Notes: generated from the sequence alone by a model not told the origin. Shown: positions 1 to 7,363, counted from the first letter of the stretch. The stretch is 25,319 bases of DNA from an uncultured bacterium (GCA_905214155.1 CAJMLC010000010.1:1-25319); one strand, 5' to 3'. Translations and numbers: made by a program.

Positions 1-130
1 CGGCGGCGTGGCCGCGCTGCTCGCGATGCTCAATTCCTGCGCCAGCGGCGTCAGCGTGGTGAACATCGACAACGGCTTCGGCGCGGGCTATCTCGCCAAC
101 ATGATCGACCGGATGGGAGGACAGCGATGA
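1..130 (+). CDS. larB: LarB C-terminal fragment (pyridinium-3,5-biscarboxylic acid mononucleotide synthase)
   Basis: Only the last 42 residues are in the window; the gene starts upstream. The visible end contains GGVAALLAMLNSCASG followed by VVNIDNGFGAGYLA, which matches the conserved C-terminus of LarB, the AIR-carboxylase-like enzyme. LarB carboxylates and hydrolyses nicotinic acid adenine dinucleotide to P2CMN, the first step of nickel-pincer nucleotide synthesis. Its TGA stop overlaps the ATG of larC by four bases (ATGA), so the two are translationally coupled, as expected for consecutive steps of one pathway. The assignment rests on the short C-terminal motif and on the adjacent larC. 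Confidence 0.85.
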   Translation, partial: GGVAALLAMLNSCASGVSVVNIDNGFGAGYLANMIDRMGGQR

Positions 131-1374
131 ATATTTTATATCTGGACTGCGCGATGGGCGCGGCGGGCGATATGCTGATGGCGGCACTGCTGGAGCTGCT
201 GCCGGACCGGGACGCATTTCTGCGCGACATGAATGCGCTGGGCCTGCCGGGCATTGAAGTGACGGCGGAGCCGTCGGTCAAGTGCGGCGTGACGGGGACG
301 CACGTCCACGTCTTCGTCCACGGCGAGGAAGAGGGCCATGAGCACCATCACCACGAGCATACACATGAGCACGAACATGAACACGAGCATCATCATGACC
401 ATGAACATGAACATGCGCACGAGCATCATCATGACCATGAACATCACCACACCGGTCTGCACGAGATCGAGCACCTGATTGGGCATCTGCCCGTGCCGGA
501 GGCCGTGCGTGAGGACGCGCGGACCGTCTACCGCGCGATCGCAGACGCGGAGAGCCGCGTCCACGGCGCGCCGGTCGACCAGATCCACTTCCACGAGGTC
601 GGTACGCTCGACGCGCTGGCCGACGTGGTGGGCGTCTGCTGGCTGATGCACCGGCTTGCGCCGGATGCGGTCTATGCCTCGCCGGTACATGTCGGCGCCG
701 GTCAGGTGAAATGCGCGCACGGCATTCTGCCCGTGCCCGCCCCGGCGACGGCGCTGCTCCTCGAGGGGATCCCCTGCTATGGCGGCGCGGTGCGCGGCGA
801 GCTCTGCACGCCGACGGGCGCGGCGCTGCTGCGCCGTTTCGTGACGAAGTTCGGCCCGATGCCGCAGCTCTGCATCGGGAAGATCGGCTATGGCATGGGT
901 ACGAAAGACTTTGAGGCGGTCAACTGCGTCCGCGCGATGCTGGGCCGCAGCGACGCGCAGCCGGAGCAGATCGTGGAGCTCTGCTGCAATCTCGACGACA
1001 TGACGCCGGAGGACGTGGGCTTTGCGATGGAGCGACTGTTTGACGCGGGCGCGCTCGACGTCTGGACGGCGCCGATCGGCATGAAGAAAAACCGCCCCGC
1101 CGTGCTCCTCACCTGCATGTGCCGCGAGGAGACGCGCGAAGCGATCTTAGAAACGCTCTTCCGCCACACGACGACGCTCGGTGTCCGCGCCAGCCGCTGT
1201 GATCGCTACACACTCTCCCGCACGGCGCGCACCGTGGACACGGCGCACGGCCCCGTGCGTGTGAAGTCCGCCGAGGGCTTCGGTGTGAAGCGGGAGAAGG
1301 CGGAATTTGACGATCTCGCCCGCATCGCGCGCGAGACGGGCCGTTCGCTGCGCGAGGTACGCGCAGAGATCTGA
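127..1374 (+). CDS. larC: LarC, nickel-insertion enzyme for the nickel-pincer nucleotide (with His-rich insert)
   Basis: This 415-residue protein is LarC, the CTP-dependent cyclometallase that inserts nickel into P2TMN to make the cofactor of LarA-type 2-hydroxyacid racemases and epimerases. Family motifs are clear: an N-terminal LDCAMGAAGDMLMAALLEL, then HFHEVGTLDALADVVG, ELCTPTGAALL, GYGMGTKDF, and the C-terminal NLDDMTPEDVGFAMERLF and IGMKKNRPAVLL blocks. Residues about 65-112 are an extreme His/Glu/Asp run that probably binds or stores nickel. Unlike the Lactobacillus plantarum gene, which is split into larC1 and larC2 by a frameshift, this is one continuous frame. Start: ATG overlapping the larB stop, preceded by GGGAGGA. 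LarE and LarA are not in the window. A response regulator begins 17 bases downstream, so co-transcription is likely. Confidence 0.93.
   Translation: MNILYLDCAMGAAGDMLMAALLELLPDRDAFLRDMNALGLPGIEVTAEPSVKCGVTGTHVHVFVHGEEEGHEHHHHEHTHEHEHEHEHHHDHEHEHAHEHHHDHEHHHTGLHEIEHLIGHLPVPEAVREDARTVYRAIADAESRVHGAPVDQIHFHEVGTLDALADVVGVCWLMHRLAPDAVYASPVHVGAGQVKCAHGILPVPAPATALLLEGIPCYGGAVRGELCTPTGAALLRRFVTKFGPMPQLCIGKIGYGMGTKDFEAVNCVRAMLGRSDAQPEQIVELCCNLDDMTPEDVGFAMERLFDAGALDVWTAPIGMKKNRPAVLLTCMCREETREAILETLFRHTTTLGVRASRCDRYTLSRTARTVDTAHGPVRVKSAEGFGVKREKAEFDDLARIARETGRSLREVRAEI
382..444 (+). repeat. 27-bp direct repeat inside the larC His-rich segment
   Basis: The 27-base string at 382-408 recurs exactly at 418-444, a spacing of 36 bases (12 codons). 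It encodes HEHHHDHEH twice. Shorter CAT/GAA/CAC units surround it. The pattern suggests the metal-binding stretch grows and shrinks by in-frame duplication or replication slippage. Confidence 0.85.
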
Positions 1375-1391
1375 ACATAGGAGGGAAACCG

Positions 1392-2069
1392 ATGTACCGG
1401 GTACTTTTGGTGGAGGACGACCGCGGGATCGCCGACGCGCTGTGTGCGCAGCTCGGAGACTGGGGCTTTGCCGTGCGGGCCGTGGAGGATTTCCGCGACG
1501 TGACCGGAGAATTCCGCGCATTTGATCCGCAGCTCGTGCTGCTCGATCTGATGCTGCCGTTCCAGAGCGGCTATCACTGGTGTGCGGAGCTGCGGAAAAT
1601 TTCCAACGTGCCGGTCATGTTCCTCTCCTCGGCGGCGGACAACCTCAACATCGTGACGGCGATGAACATGGGCGCGGACGATTTCATCGCGAAGCCGTTC
1701 GACTGCGCCGTGCTCGTCGCGAAGATGCAGGCGCTGCTCCGCCGGAGCTATGACTTCGTCCAGGCCGCGCCCGCGCTGACCTGCCGCGGCGCGCAGCTCT
1801 GCACCGACGACCAGACGCTGCAATTCGGCGCGGAGAAGATCGCGCTCTCGAAAAACGAATACCGCATCCTGCTCTGCCTGATGGAGCAGAAGGGCAAGGT
1901 GGTCAGCCGCGAGCGGCTGATGGAGCGGCTGTGGGAGAGCGAAGCCTTCGTCGACGAAAACACCCTGACCGTCAACGTCAACCGGCTGCGCAAAAAGCTG
2001 GCCGCGGCGGGCCTCGCGGACTTTATCACGACGAAATTCGGCGTGGGCTATCTGGTGGAGGACGTATGA
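1392..2069 (+). CDS. OmpR/BceR-family response regulator
   Basis: The 225-residue protein has a receiver domain at residues 1-115 and a winged-helix DNA-binding domain at about 130-225. The acidic pocket is E8-D9-D10, the phosphoacceptor is Asp52 (in LVLLDLMLP), and the conserved lysine is Lys101 (in FIAKPF). The C-terminal part carries LSKNEYRILLCLME, VDENTLTVNVNRLRKKL and FGVGYLVE, typical of OmpR/PhoB-type effector domains. An AGGAGGG site precedes the ATG. Its stop overlaps the ATG of the kinase gene (ATGA), so the two form a cognate pair. The sequence is closest in character to the BceR/GraR/VirR group, which usually answers to antimicrobial peptides or cell-envelope stress. No BceAB-type transporter is next to it, so the stimulus is unknown. 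Confidence 0.92.
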   Translation: MYRVLLVEDDRGIADALCAQLGDWGFAVRAVEDFRDVTGEFRAFDPQLVLLDLMLPFQSGYHWCAELRKISNVPVMFLSSAADNLNIVTAMNMGADDFIAKPFDCAVLVAKMQALLRRSYDFVQAAPALTCRGAQLCTDDQTLQFGAEKIALSKNEYRILLCLMEQKGKVVSRERLMERLWESEAFVDENTLTVNVNRLRKKLAAAGLADFITTKFGVGYLVEDV

Positions 2070-3052
2070 AGCTGTTTTTTGCCTATCTGCACCTGCGGTG
2101 GAAGGTGCTGCTGGGCGCGGTGCTGTTTTACGCGCTGTTTGCCGTCTCGTTCGCGCTCTACGGGCTGCCGCTGGCGGCGGTCTGGTATCCGGCGGCGCTG
2201 ACGGCGGTGCTGGGCCTGATCTTCTTTCTGTGGGACTTTGGCCGCATCCGGCGGACGCATGCGGAGCTCTCGACGCTCTCCAATGTCTCAGCCGAACAGA
2301 TCGGCCCGCTGCCGGAGACATCACGGATCCTGGACGGCGATTATCAGGCGATCATCCGCAGCCTGCAAGTGCAGGTGCGGCAGCTGGCCTCGTCCGCCGC
2401 GGCGCGCGAGCGCGAGGCGAGCGATTATTACACCGTCTGGGCCCACCAGATCAAAACGCCCATCGCCGCGATGGAGCTGACGCTCCGGCAGGAGGATTCG
2501 CCGCAGGCGCGGCGGCTGCTGGGCGAGCTTTCGCGCATCGAGCAGTATGTCGAGATGGCGCTGACCTATCTCCGGCTTGAGAGCGCGGAGAGCGATTACG
2601 TCTTCCGTGACTGCGCGCTCGACCCCATCATCCGGCAGAGCGTGAAGCGGTTTTCCGCCGAGTTCATCGGGCGCAAGATCCGGCTCGACTATGAACCGGC
2701 AGACTATACGCTGGTGACGGACGAGAAATGGCTCGGCTTCGTGCTGGAACAGCTGCTCTCCAACGCGCTGAAATACACCCGTGCGGGCAGCGTCCGCATC
2801 TTCCTGCAAAATGGGACGCTCTGCATCGCAGACACCGGCATCGGCATCGCGCCGGAGGATCTGCCGCGCATCTTTGAAAAGGGCTACACCGGTCTCAATG
2901 GCCGCGCCGACCGCAAGGCGACAGGACTCGGACTCTATCTCTGCCGCCGCGTGTGCGAAAATCTCGGCATCGGACTCCGGGCGGAGTCTGCGCCCGGCAC
3001 GGGGACGACGGTGTTTTTGGAGCTTTCGCAACGGCAGAGAAGGTTTGAATAA
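2066..3052 (+). CDS. BceS/GraS-like intramembrane-sensing histidine kinase
   Basis: This 328-residue kinase has two N-terminal membrane helices (about residues 12-33 and 37-57) with almost no extracellular loop, the hallmark of intramembrane-sensing kinases such as BceS and GraS. The H-box is VWAHQIKTPIAAM with phosphoacceptor His127. The ATPase domain shows the N-box LEQLLSNALKY, G1 IADTGIGI, an F-box near IFEKGYTG and G2 ATGLGLYL. Start choice: ATG at 2066 overlaps the regulator stop and has GTGGAGG upstream; a longer frame exists but runs through the regulator gene. Such kinases normally sense through a partner ABC transporter, which is not adjacent here. A stem-loop follows at 3071-3093. 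Confidence 0.92.
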   Translation: MKLFFAYLHLRWKVLLGAVLFYALFAVSFALYGLPLAAVWYPAALTAVLGLIFFLWDFGRIRRTHAELSTLSNVSAEQIGPLPETSRILDGDYQAIIRSLQVQVRQLASSAAAREREASDYYTVWAHQIKTPIAAMELTLRQEDSPQARRLLGELSRIEQYVEMALTYLRLESAESDYVFRDCALDPIIRQSVKRFSAEFIGRKIRLDYEPADYTLVTDEKWLGFVLEQLLSNALKYTRAGSVRIFLQNGTLCIADTGIGIAPEDLPRIFEKGYTGLNGRADRKATGLGLYLCRRVCENLGIGLRAESAPGTGTTVFLELSQRQRRFE

Positions 3053-3070
3053 TTTCCGCAGCGATCAAAG

Positions 3071-3093
3071 GCCCCCTCTATGAAGAGAGGGGC
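3071..3093 (+). terminator. Stem-loop after the histidine kinase gene
   Basis: GCCCC-CTCT (3071-3079) pairs with AGAG-GGGGC (3084-3093) around an ATGA loop, with one bulged A. It sits 18 bases after the kinase stop. The following CTTTGCGG is poor in T, so it is a weak or imperfect intrinsic terminator for the larBC-regulator-kinase unit. Confidence 0.5.
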
Positions 3094-3099
3094 TTTGCG

Positions 3100-3178
3100 G
3101 GCGGACAATGCCCGCCCCTACGAATTCTATCGCAGTTCCATCCGTGAATGTAGGGGCGACCATTGGTCGCCCGCCCCC
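3100..3178. repeat. GTAGGGGCG-type intergenic repeat, inverted pair
   Basis: CGCCCCTAC (3113-3121) and GTAGGGGCG (3150-3158) form an inverted pair. Each carries its own small palindrome: GCGGGC...GCCCGC on the left and GGGCGACC-ATT-GGTCGCCC (3154-3172) on the right. The same GTAGGGG core recurs at 11737-11745 and, inverted, at 13751-13757. No coding function is visible. It occupies most of the 182-base gap between the kinase and proC genes. Confidence 0.65.
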
Positions 3179-3200
3179 CATTGTATCGATATGCACAAAA

Positions 3201-3230
3201 AATCCCGGCTTCCAAGAGGAAGCCGGGATT
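3201..3230. terminator. Bidirectional intrinsic terminator between the kinase and proC genes
   Basis: A perfect 13-bp stem, AATCCCGGCTTCC (3201-3213) with GGAAGCCGGGATT (3218-3230), encloses an AAGA loop. The plus strand continues with GTTTTTAGTTT and the minus strand with TTTTTTG. It therefore ends transcription both of the kinase unit (plus) and of the molybdenum-proC operon (minus), whose last stop lies 5 bases away. Confidence 0.9.
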
Positions 3231-3234
3231 GTTT

Positions 3235-4014
3235 TTAGTTTCCTTCGATGGCGTCGACCGCGGAGATGACCGTCCCGCGGAAGGCCCGCTTCTCCAGCTC
3301 CGCCACGCCGCGGATCGTCGTGCCGCCGGGCGAGCAGACGCCGTCCTTCAACGCGCCGGGGTGCGCGCCGCGCTCGAGATAGAGCTTGCCCGTGCCGATG
3401 AGCACCTGCGCGGCCATCTGATAGGCTGCCGCGCGGGACAGGCCGTATTTGACGCCCGCGTCACCGAGGGCCTCGAGATACATCGCGGTGAACGCCGGCG
3501 TGCAGCCACCGAGCGTGCCCGCCGGGCCAAACTGCGCCGCCGTGACCGGGACGATCAGGGCGATCTTGCCGAATGTCTCCTCAAACTGCGCATACTCCGC
3601 CTCGGTCAGATTATGTGTCGACTCGCAGGCGAGGACGCCCTCGCCGATGGCGATGGGGGTGTTCGGGATGGTGCTGATGTGGTGCGTGCCGGGCGCGAGG
3701 AAGGCTTCGTAGCGGGCGAAATCCCAGCCGCTGACGATGGAGACGACGATCTTGTCCCGCAGCGCGGGCAGCACCGGGCCGAGCACGTCCTCCAAAATCG
3801 CAGGGACAACCGCCGGGACGACCCAGTCGCTCTTCGCAACGACGTCCGCCGCCGCCCGTTCCGCGTGGACGCCGAGCTTATCTGCGGTTTCTTGCAATTT
3901 GTCAAAATGACCAGCGCAGGCATAGATGTCCTCCGGCGCGCAGACGTTTCTGGCAAGCAGGCCTTCTGCAATGGCGCGGCCCATGCTGCCGAAGCCGATA
4001 AATCCGATTTTCAT
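3235..4014 (-). CDS. proC: Pyrroline-5-carboxylate reductase (ProC)
   Basis: The 259-residue protein starts with the NAD(P)-binding MKIGFIGFGSMGRAIAEGL and contains VVSIVSGW, a STIPNTPIAIGEG block and the C-terminal family signature ALKDGVCSPGGTTIRGVAELE. ProC reduces 1-pyrroline-5-carboxylate to proline, the last step of proline synthesis, in the cytoplasm. Its length is near the usual 260-280 residues. The ATG is preceded by GGAGGG at good spacing. The gene lies only 12 bases after the mogA-moaE fusion with no terminator between, so it is the last cistron of the molybdenum cofactor operon, an unexpected partnership. A paralogous role on another imine is possible, but the motifs are those of ordinary ProC. 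Confidence 0.9.
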   Translation of the reverse strand: MKIGFIGFGSMGRAIAEGLLARNVCAPEDIYACAGHFDKLQETADKLGVHAERAAADVVAKSDWVVPAVVPAILEDVLGPVLPALRDKIVVSIVSGWDFARYEAFLAPGTHHISTIPNTPIAIGEGVLACESTHNLTEAEYAQFEETFGKIALIVPVTAAQFGPAGTLGGCTPAFTAMYLEALGDAGVKYGLSRAAAYQMAAQVLIGTGKLYLERGAHPGALKDGVCSPGGTTIRGVAELEKRAFRGTVISAVDAIEGN

Positions 4015-4026
4015 GTGAGTCCCTCC

Positions 4027-4914
4027 TCAATATTGCTCCGTCTCGGTAACACAGTTCGTTTTCAGCTCGCCGACGAGGGCTTGCAGCGCGTCGACCACGT
4101 GCGGGCGGATGTCGCCACCGACGAGGACGAGCATGATGTCGTCCCCGACTGCGAGTTTGCCCCGGTTCAGCCATACGCGGACATAGCGGATACCGGGCAT
4201 GGCGCGGGCGTTTTCGATCGCCGCGGCGGTCTTCACCTCGTCATAGTCAAAGACCATGCCGCGCACGGGCGGCGCATCCTCGCCAAGGCGGGCGGTGCGC
4301 TTGGCCGTCGCGCGGACGACACCGTTGTGGAACAGGTACATCCCACATTCCGCGCCCTCGGGGCTGGCCTTCGCCTCATGGAGCCAGAGGTCAAGGCTCG
4401 GGGCGGTCTGCTTTTCGGGCTTGGCCGCGCAGTCCGCCGACCCGGCGGAGCGCAGCATCTCCAGCCCGTGGCCGAGCGCCGGCAAAATCGCCCCGAAATT
4501 CTCCCGTGCGGCTTTTTCGCTGCCGGGCAGGTTGAGGATCAAACTGCCGCCGCGGATGCCCGCGATCCCGCGCGAGAGGCAGCCGCGCGGCGTGATCTTG
4601 CAGCTCTCGCTCCGCATCAGCTCCGGCAGGCCGGGCGTGGCGCGCTCGATGAGCTCCGCCGTGGCCTCCGGCGTGATGTCGCGCGGGGAAAAGCCGGTGC
4701 CGCCCGTGGTCAGGATGAGCTGCACGCGCAGCTCGTCCGCAGCATGGCGGATCACGGCCTGAATTTGCGCTCTTTCATCGGGGACGAGCGCGCGATGCAC
4801 AACCTCACATTCATTCTGCGCCAGAAGCGTGCAGAGCATCGGGCCGCTGGTGTCCACCCGTTCGCCGCGCGAGCATTTGTCGCTGACGGTGATGACGGCG
4901 GCTGTATATTTCAT
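4027..4914 (-). CDS. MogA/MoaB-like molybdopterin adenylyltransferase fused to a MoaE-like domain
   Basis: The protein has 295 residues. Residues 1-160 form a MogA/MoaB (MoCF-type) domain with AVITVSDKCSRGER, the MPT-binding TTGGTGFSPRDITPEA (69-84), ITPRGCLSRGIAGIRGGSL and NLPGSEKAARENF. This domain binds and adenylylates molybdopterin. After a short linker, residues about 190-295 resemble MoaE, the large subunit of molybdopterin synthase: HNGVVRATA, then GKLAVGDDIMLVLVGGDIR and DALQALVGELKT. By eye alignment with E. coli MoaE, Lys119 is kept (Lys285), but Lys126 is replaced by Thr292 and His103 by Ile269, so sulfur transfer is doubtful. The start at 4914 has AGGGAGGA upstream and overlaps the moaC stop (ATGA). 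A longer frame lacks support. Confidence 0.85.
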   Translation of the reverse strand: MKYTAAVITVSDKCSRGERVDTSGPMLCTLLAQNECEVVHRALVPDERAQIQAVIRHAADELRVQLILTTGGTGFSPRDITPEATAELIERATPGLPELMRSESCKITPRGCLSRGIAGIRGGSLILNLPGSEKAARENFGAILPALGHGLEMLRSAGSADCAAKPEKQTAPSLDLWLHEAKASPEGAECGMYLFHNGVVRATAKRTARLGEDAPPVRGMVFDYDEVKTAAAIENARAMPGIRYVRVWLNRGKLAVGDDIMLVLVGGDIRPHVVDALQALVGELKTNCVTETEQY

Positions 4915-5396
4915 ATCGATTCCTCCCTTTGGAATGTCCCATGGACGCCGCCGGTCTTGGAGAGCAGGCGGACGTCGGTGATGACCATGTCGCGCTGGAC
5001 GGCCTTGCACATGTCGTAGACTGTGAGCGCCGCGGCGCTGACCGCGGTGAGCGCCTCCATCTCGACGCCCGTCCGCCCGTCGCAGCGGACGGAGGCGGTA
5101 ATTTCGACGGAGCAGCGCGTCTCATCCAGCGTGAGCCGAAGGTCAACGCCGGAGATCTGCACCGGATGGCACATCGGGATCAGCTCCGGCGTGCGCTTCG
5201 CGCCCATGATGCCCGCGACCTGCGCAACCGTGAGCACATCGCCCTTCTTCACGCCGCCGGAGCGGATGAGGTCGAACGTCTCCCGGTTCACCAGGACGCG
5301 CGCGGCGGCAACGGCCTCGCGGTGCGTGACGTCCTTTTCGCCGACGTCCACCATCCGCGCGCGGCCCTGATCGTTAAAATGTGTAAAATCCGCCAT
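4911..5396 (-). CDS. moaC: Cyclic pyranopterin monophosphate synthase (MoaC)
   Basis: This 161-residue protein is MoaC, which converts the MoaA product 3',8-cH2GTP to cyclic pyranopterin monophosphate. Conserved blocks are visible: FNDQGRARMVDVGEKDVTHREA at the N-terminus, the substrate-binding KRTPELIPMCHP (67-78), GRTGVEMEALTAVS (107-120) and DMCKAV (128-133). Asp128 and Lys131 fall at the same numbers as the catalytic pair of the E. coli enzyme. Length matches the family. The gene begins one base after the moaA stop (TGAGATG arrangement) and ends inside the start codon of the mogA-moaE fusion. Confidence 0.96.
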   Translation of the reverse strand: MADFTHFNDQGRARMVDVGEKDVTHREAVAAARVLVNRETFDLIRSGGVKKGDVLTVAQVAGIMGAKRTPELIPMCHPVQISGVDLRLTLDETRCSVEITASVRCDGRTGVEMEALTAVSAAALTVYDMCKAVQRDMVITDVRLLSKTGGVHGTFQREESI

Positions 5397-5397
5397 C

Positions 5398-6345
5398 TCA
5401 GCCTCCGATCTCGTTCATGCTCCGGCCCGCCTCGCTCTGGTGCGCGAGGTCAAGCGGCGCGTGCTGCGCCGGTTTTTCCCGGATGGCGCGCAGAAATTGG
5501 GCGCGCATCGCCTCGTCGTCCAGGCCGCGAATGGAAATCTCCTGCCCGCTGTGCAGACAGGGCTTCAGCTTGCCGTCCGCCGTGAGGCGGAGGCGGTTGC
5601 AGCCCGCGCAGAACTGGCAGCTGATGGGACGGATCAGGCCAACATACCCGCTCGCGCCCGGCAGCCTATATCGTTCTGCCACGCCGCCGTCCGGCGGCAG
5701 GGCCGTCAGCTCCGGCAGCGCGTTCAACACCGCGCCGCAGTCCAGCGGGTAGGCGCCCGGCGGGCGCTGCCCCATCGGCATCCACTCGATGAAGCGGACG
5801 TCGACGGGATATGCTCTTGTGAGTCCGGCGAGCGCCGGAATTTCATCGTCGTTGAAGCCGCCGAGGAGGACGGCGTTCAGCTTCACGCGGTCGAACCCGG
5901 CAGAAAGGGCCGCATCCAGTCCGCGCAGTGCGTCATCCAAGCGGCCGATGCGCGTGATACGGGCATATTTTTCCGCGTCCAGCGTATCGAGGCTCAGATT
6001 CACGCGCCGCACGCCCGCCGCGCGGAGTTCCTTTGCCAGCTGCGGGAGCAGGACGCCGTTCGTCGTCAGGCAGAGCTCCTCCACGCCGGGAATGTCCGCG
6101 ATGCCGCGGCAGATCGAGAGGATGTTGCGCTTGACGAGCGGTTCGCCGCCGGTGACGCGCACCTTGGTGACACCGAGCTGCGCGGCGATGCGCACAGCAC
6201 GCAGCAGCTCCTCCTCTGTCAGCATATCCGCGTGGCTCCGCTTGCAGACGCCCTCGGCGGGCATGCAGTACTGACAGCGGAGGTTGCAGAGCTCCGTGAC
6301 GGACACACGCAGATAGGTGATGGCGCGGCCAAAGGAATCGGTCAT
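5398..6345 (-). CDS. moaA: GTP 3',8-cyclase (MoaA), radical SAM
   Basis: The 315-residue protein is MoaA, the radical SAM enzyme that cyclises GTP in the first step of molybdenum cofactor synthesis. The N-terminal cluster motif CNLRCQYC has Cys20, Cys24 and Cys27 in CxxxCxxC spacing. The C-terminal [4Fe-4S] site that binds GTP has Cys246, Cys249 and Cys263 in the family spacing (FCAGCNRLRLT then KPCLHSG). The GG tail required for function is intact (RSMNEIGG). The SAM-binding GGEP motif is at about residues 66-69. Start: ATG at 6345 begins MTDSFGRAITYLRVSVTE, has GGAAGG upstream, and follows the preceding stop by one base; the longer open frame upstream lies inside the moeA-like gene. Confidence 0.96.
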   Translation of the reverse strand: MTDSFGRAITYLRVSVTELCNLRCQYCMPAEGVCKRSHADMLTEEELLRAVRIAAQLGVTKVRVTGGEPLVKRNILSICRGIADIPGVEELCLTTNGVLLPQLAKELRAAGVRRVNLSLDTLDAEKYARITRIGRLDDALRGLDAALSAGFDRVKLNAVLLGGFNDDEIPALAGLTRAYPVDVRFIEWMPMGQRPPGAYPLDCGAVLNALPELTALPPDGGVAERYRLPGASGYVGLIRPISCQFCAGCNRLRLTADGKLKPCLHSGQEISIRGLDDEAMRAQFLRAIREKPAQHAPLDLAHQSEAGRSMNEIGG

Positions 6346-6346
6346 C

Positions 6347-7363
6347 TCAATACCTTCCGAATGTACAAGTTGGGAAATGGCACGGCTTGCAGAGGCGGCA
6401 GAGGCCGCCGTCGCCGAGGCGGATGAGGTCTTCATGCGTGAGGCGATCGCCCGCGTAGATCTGCGGGAGAAGCACGTCGAAGATCGTCGTCGGCATACTG
6501 ATGGCCGCACCGGGGACGCCGAGGATCGGCACATCGCCGAGATACGCCACGAGCGTCATATTGCCCGGCTGCGCCGGGACGCCGTGCGTGATGATCTCCG
6601 CGCCGAGCTGCCGGATGGCGGTGGGCGTGAGGTCGTCCGGGTCGACGGACATGCCGCCCGTGAAGATCAGGAAATCCGCGCCTTGGGCCAGATAGCCCTT
6701 TGCGGTGTCGACGATCATATTGAGATCATCGTCGCAGATCGTCACGCCGAGGATCTCGCCCGGATAGTGCGCGAGCTTTGCCCGCACGACCGGCTCAAAC
6801 TTATCTTTGATCCGGCCCGTGTAGATTTCGGAGCCGGTGATGATGACGCCCGCTCTGCGCGCGTGATAGGGCCGGAGATCGAGCAGCTGTTTCCCCTGAC
6901 AGAGGCGCTCGGCCTCGATCACCTGCGTCTCCTGCGTCACAAGCGGGACGATGCGCATCGAGGCCAGACGGTCGCCCGCCTCGACCGGGAAATGATCCGG
7001 CAGCGTGGAGATCGTGAGGTCTCCGATCGAATTGACCTGGTTCAGAAGCGCCGTATCCACGCGGAACATACCGCGCGTGTCCGCCATCAGCAGGACCTTT
7101 CCCTCCGACGGCTCGGTATAATGGCAGCCGTCCACCTGCGCCATCGCAGCCATGCGCCGCGCGGCGTCCTCCTCGTGAATTTCGCCCGCGTTTTCCTCCC
7201 AGATAAAGACGGTACGCTTGCCGAGGTCGAGCAGCTTTTCCACGTCACCCTCCTCGATCACATGGCCGCGCTTGAATGCCGCGCCCTTGAACCCGTCGCG
7301 CATCGCGGTAATATCGTGGCAGAGCGTCAGCCCGACGGCGTCCTGCACCTTGACCTTTTTCAT
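6347..7363 (-). CDS. MoeA-like molybdopterin-binding protein with C-terminal Cys motif
   Basis: The 338-residue protein has a MoCF/MoeA-type molybdopterin-binding domain at about residues 170-310: GVIITGSEIYTGRIKDKFEPVV, then FLIFTGGMSVDPDDLTPTAI and ILGVPGAAISMPTTIFDVLLP. It is shorter than classical MoeA (about 400 residues), and the N-terminal half only loosely resembles MoeA. It belongs to the molybdopterin-binding proteins found beside mod and moa genes in Clostridia, and probably takes part in molybdate insertion or cofactor delivery. The last 19 residues hold CRLCKPCHFPTC, a compact four-cysteine motif that may bind a metal or cluster. Start: ATG at 7363 (MKKVKVQDAVG) overlaps the modC stop and has GGAGGGACAG upstream. 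moaA follows one base after the stop. Confidence 0.85.
   Translation of the reverse strand: MKKVKVQDAVGLTLCHDITAMRDGFKGAAFKRGHVIEEGDVEKLLDLGKRTVFIWEENAGEIHEEDAARRMAAMAQVDGCHYTEPSEGKVLLMADTRGMFRVDTALLNQVNSIGDLTISTLPDHFPVEAGDRLASMRIVPLVTQETQVIEAERLCQGKQLLDLRPYHARRAGVIITGSEIYTGRIKDKFEPVVRAKLAHYPGEILGVTICDDDLNMIVDTAKGYLAQGADFLIFTGGMSVDPDDLTPTAIRQLGAEIITHGVPAQPGNMTLVAYLGDVPILGVPGAAISMPTTIFDVLLPQIYAGDRLTHEDLIRLGDGGLCRLCKPCHFPTCTFGRY

Noticed and set aside
340..450. CRISPR-like or minisatellite array in the His-codon region
   Set aside because: The repeats are in frame, encode the His-rich LarC insert and lack spacers.
127..1374. Programmed frameshift splitting larC into larC1 and larC2
   Set aside because: The frame is continuous through all N- and C-terminal motifs, so no frameshift is needed.
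3163..5019. 618-codon plus-strand open frame opposite proC and the mogA-moaE fusion
   Set aside because: It is antisense to genes with clear family motifs, has Arg/Ala/Asp-rich composition typical of GC-rich shadow frames and no recognisable domain.
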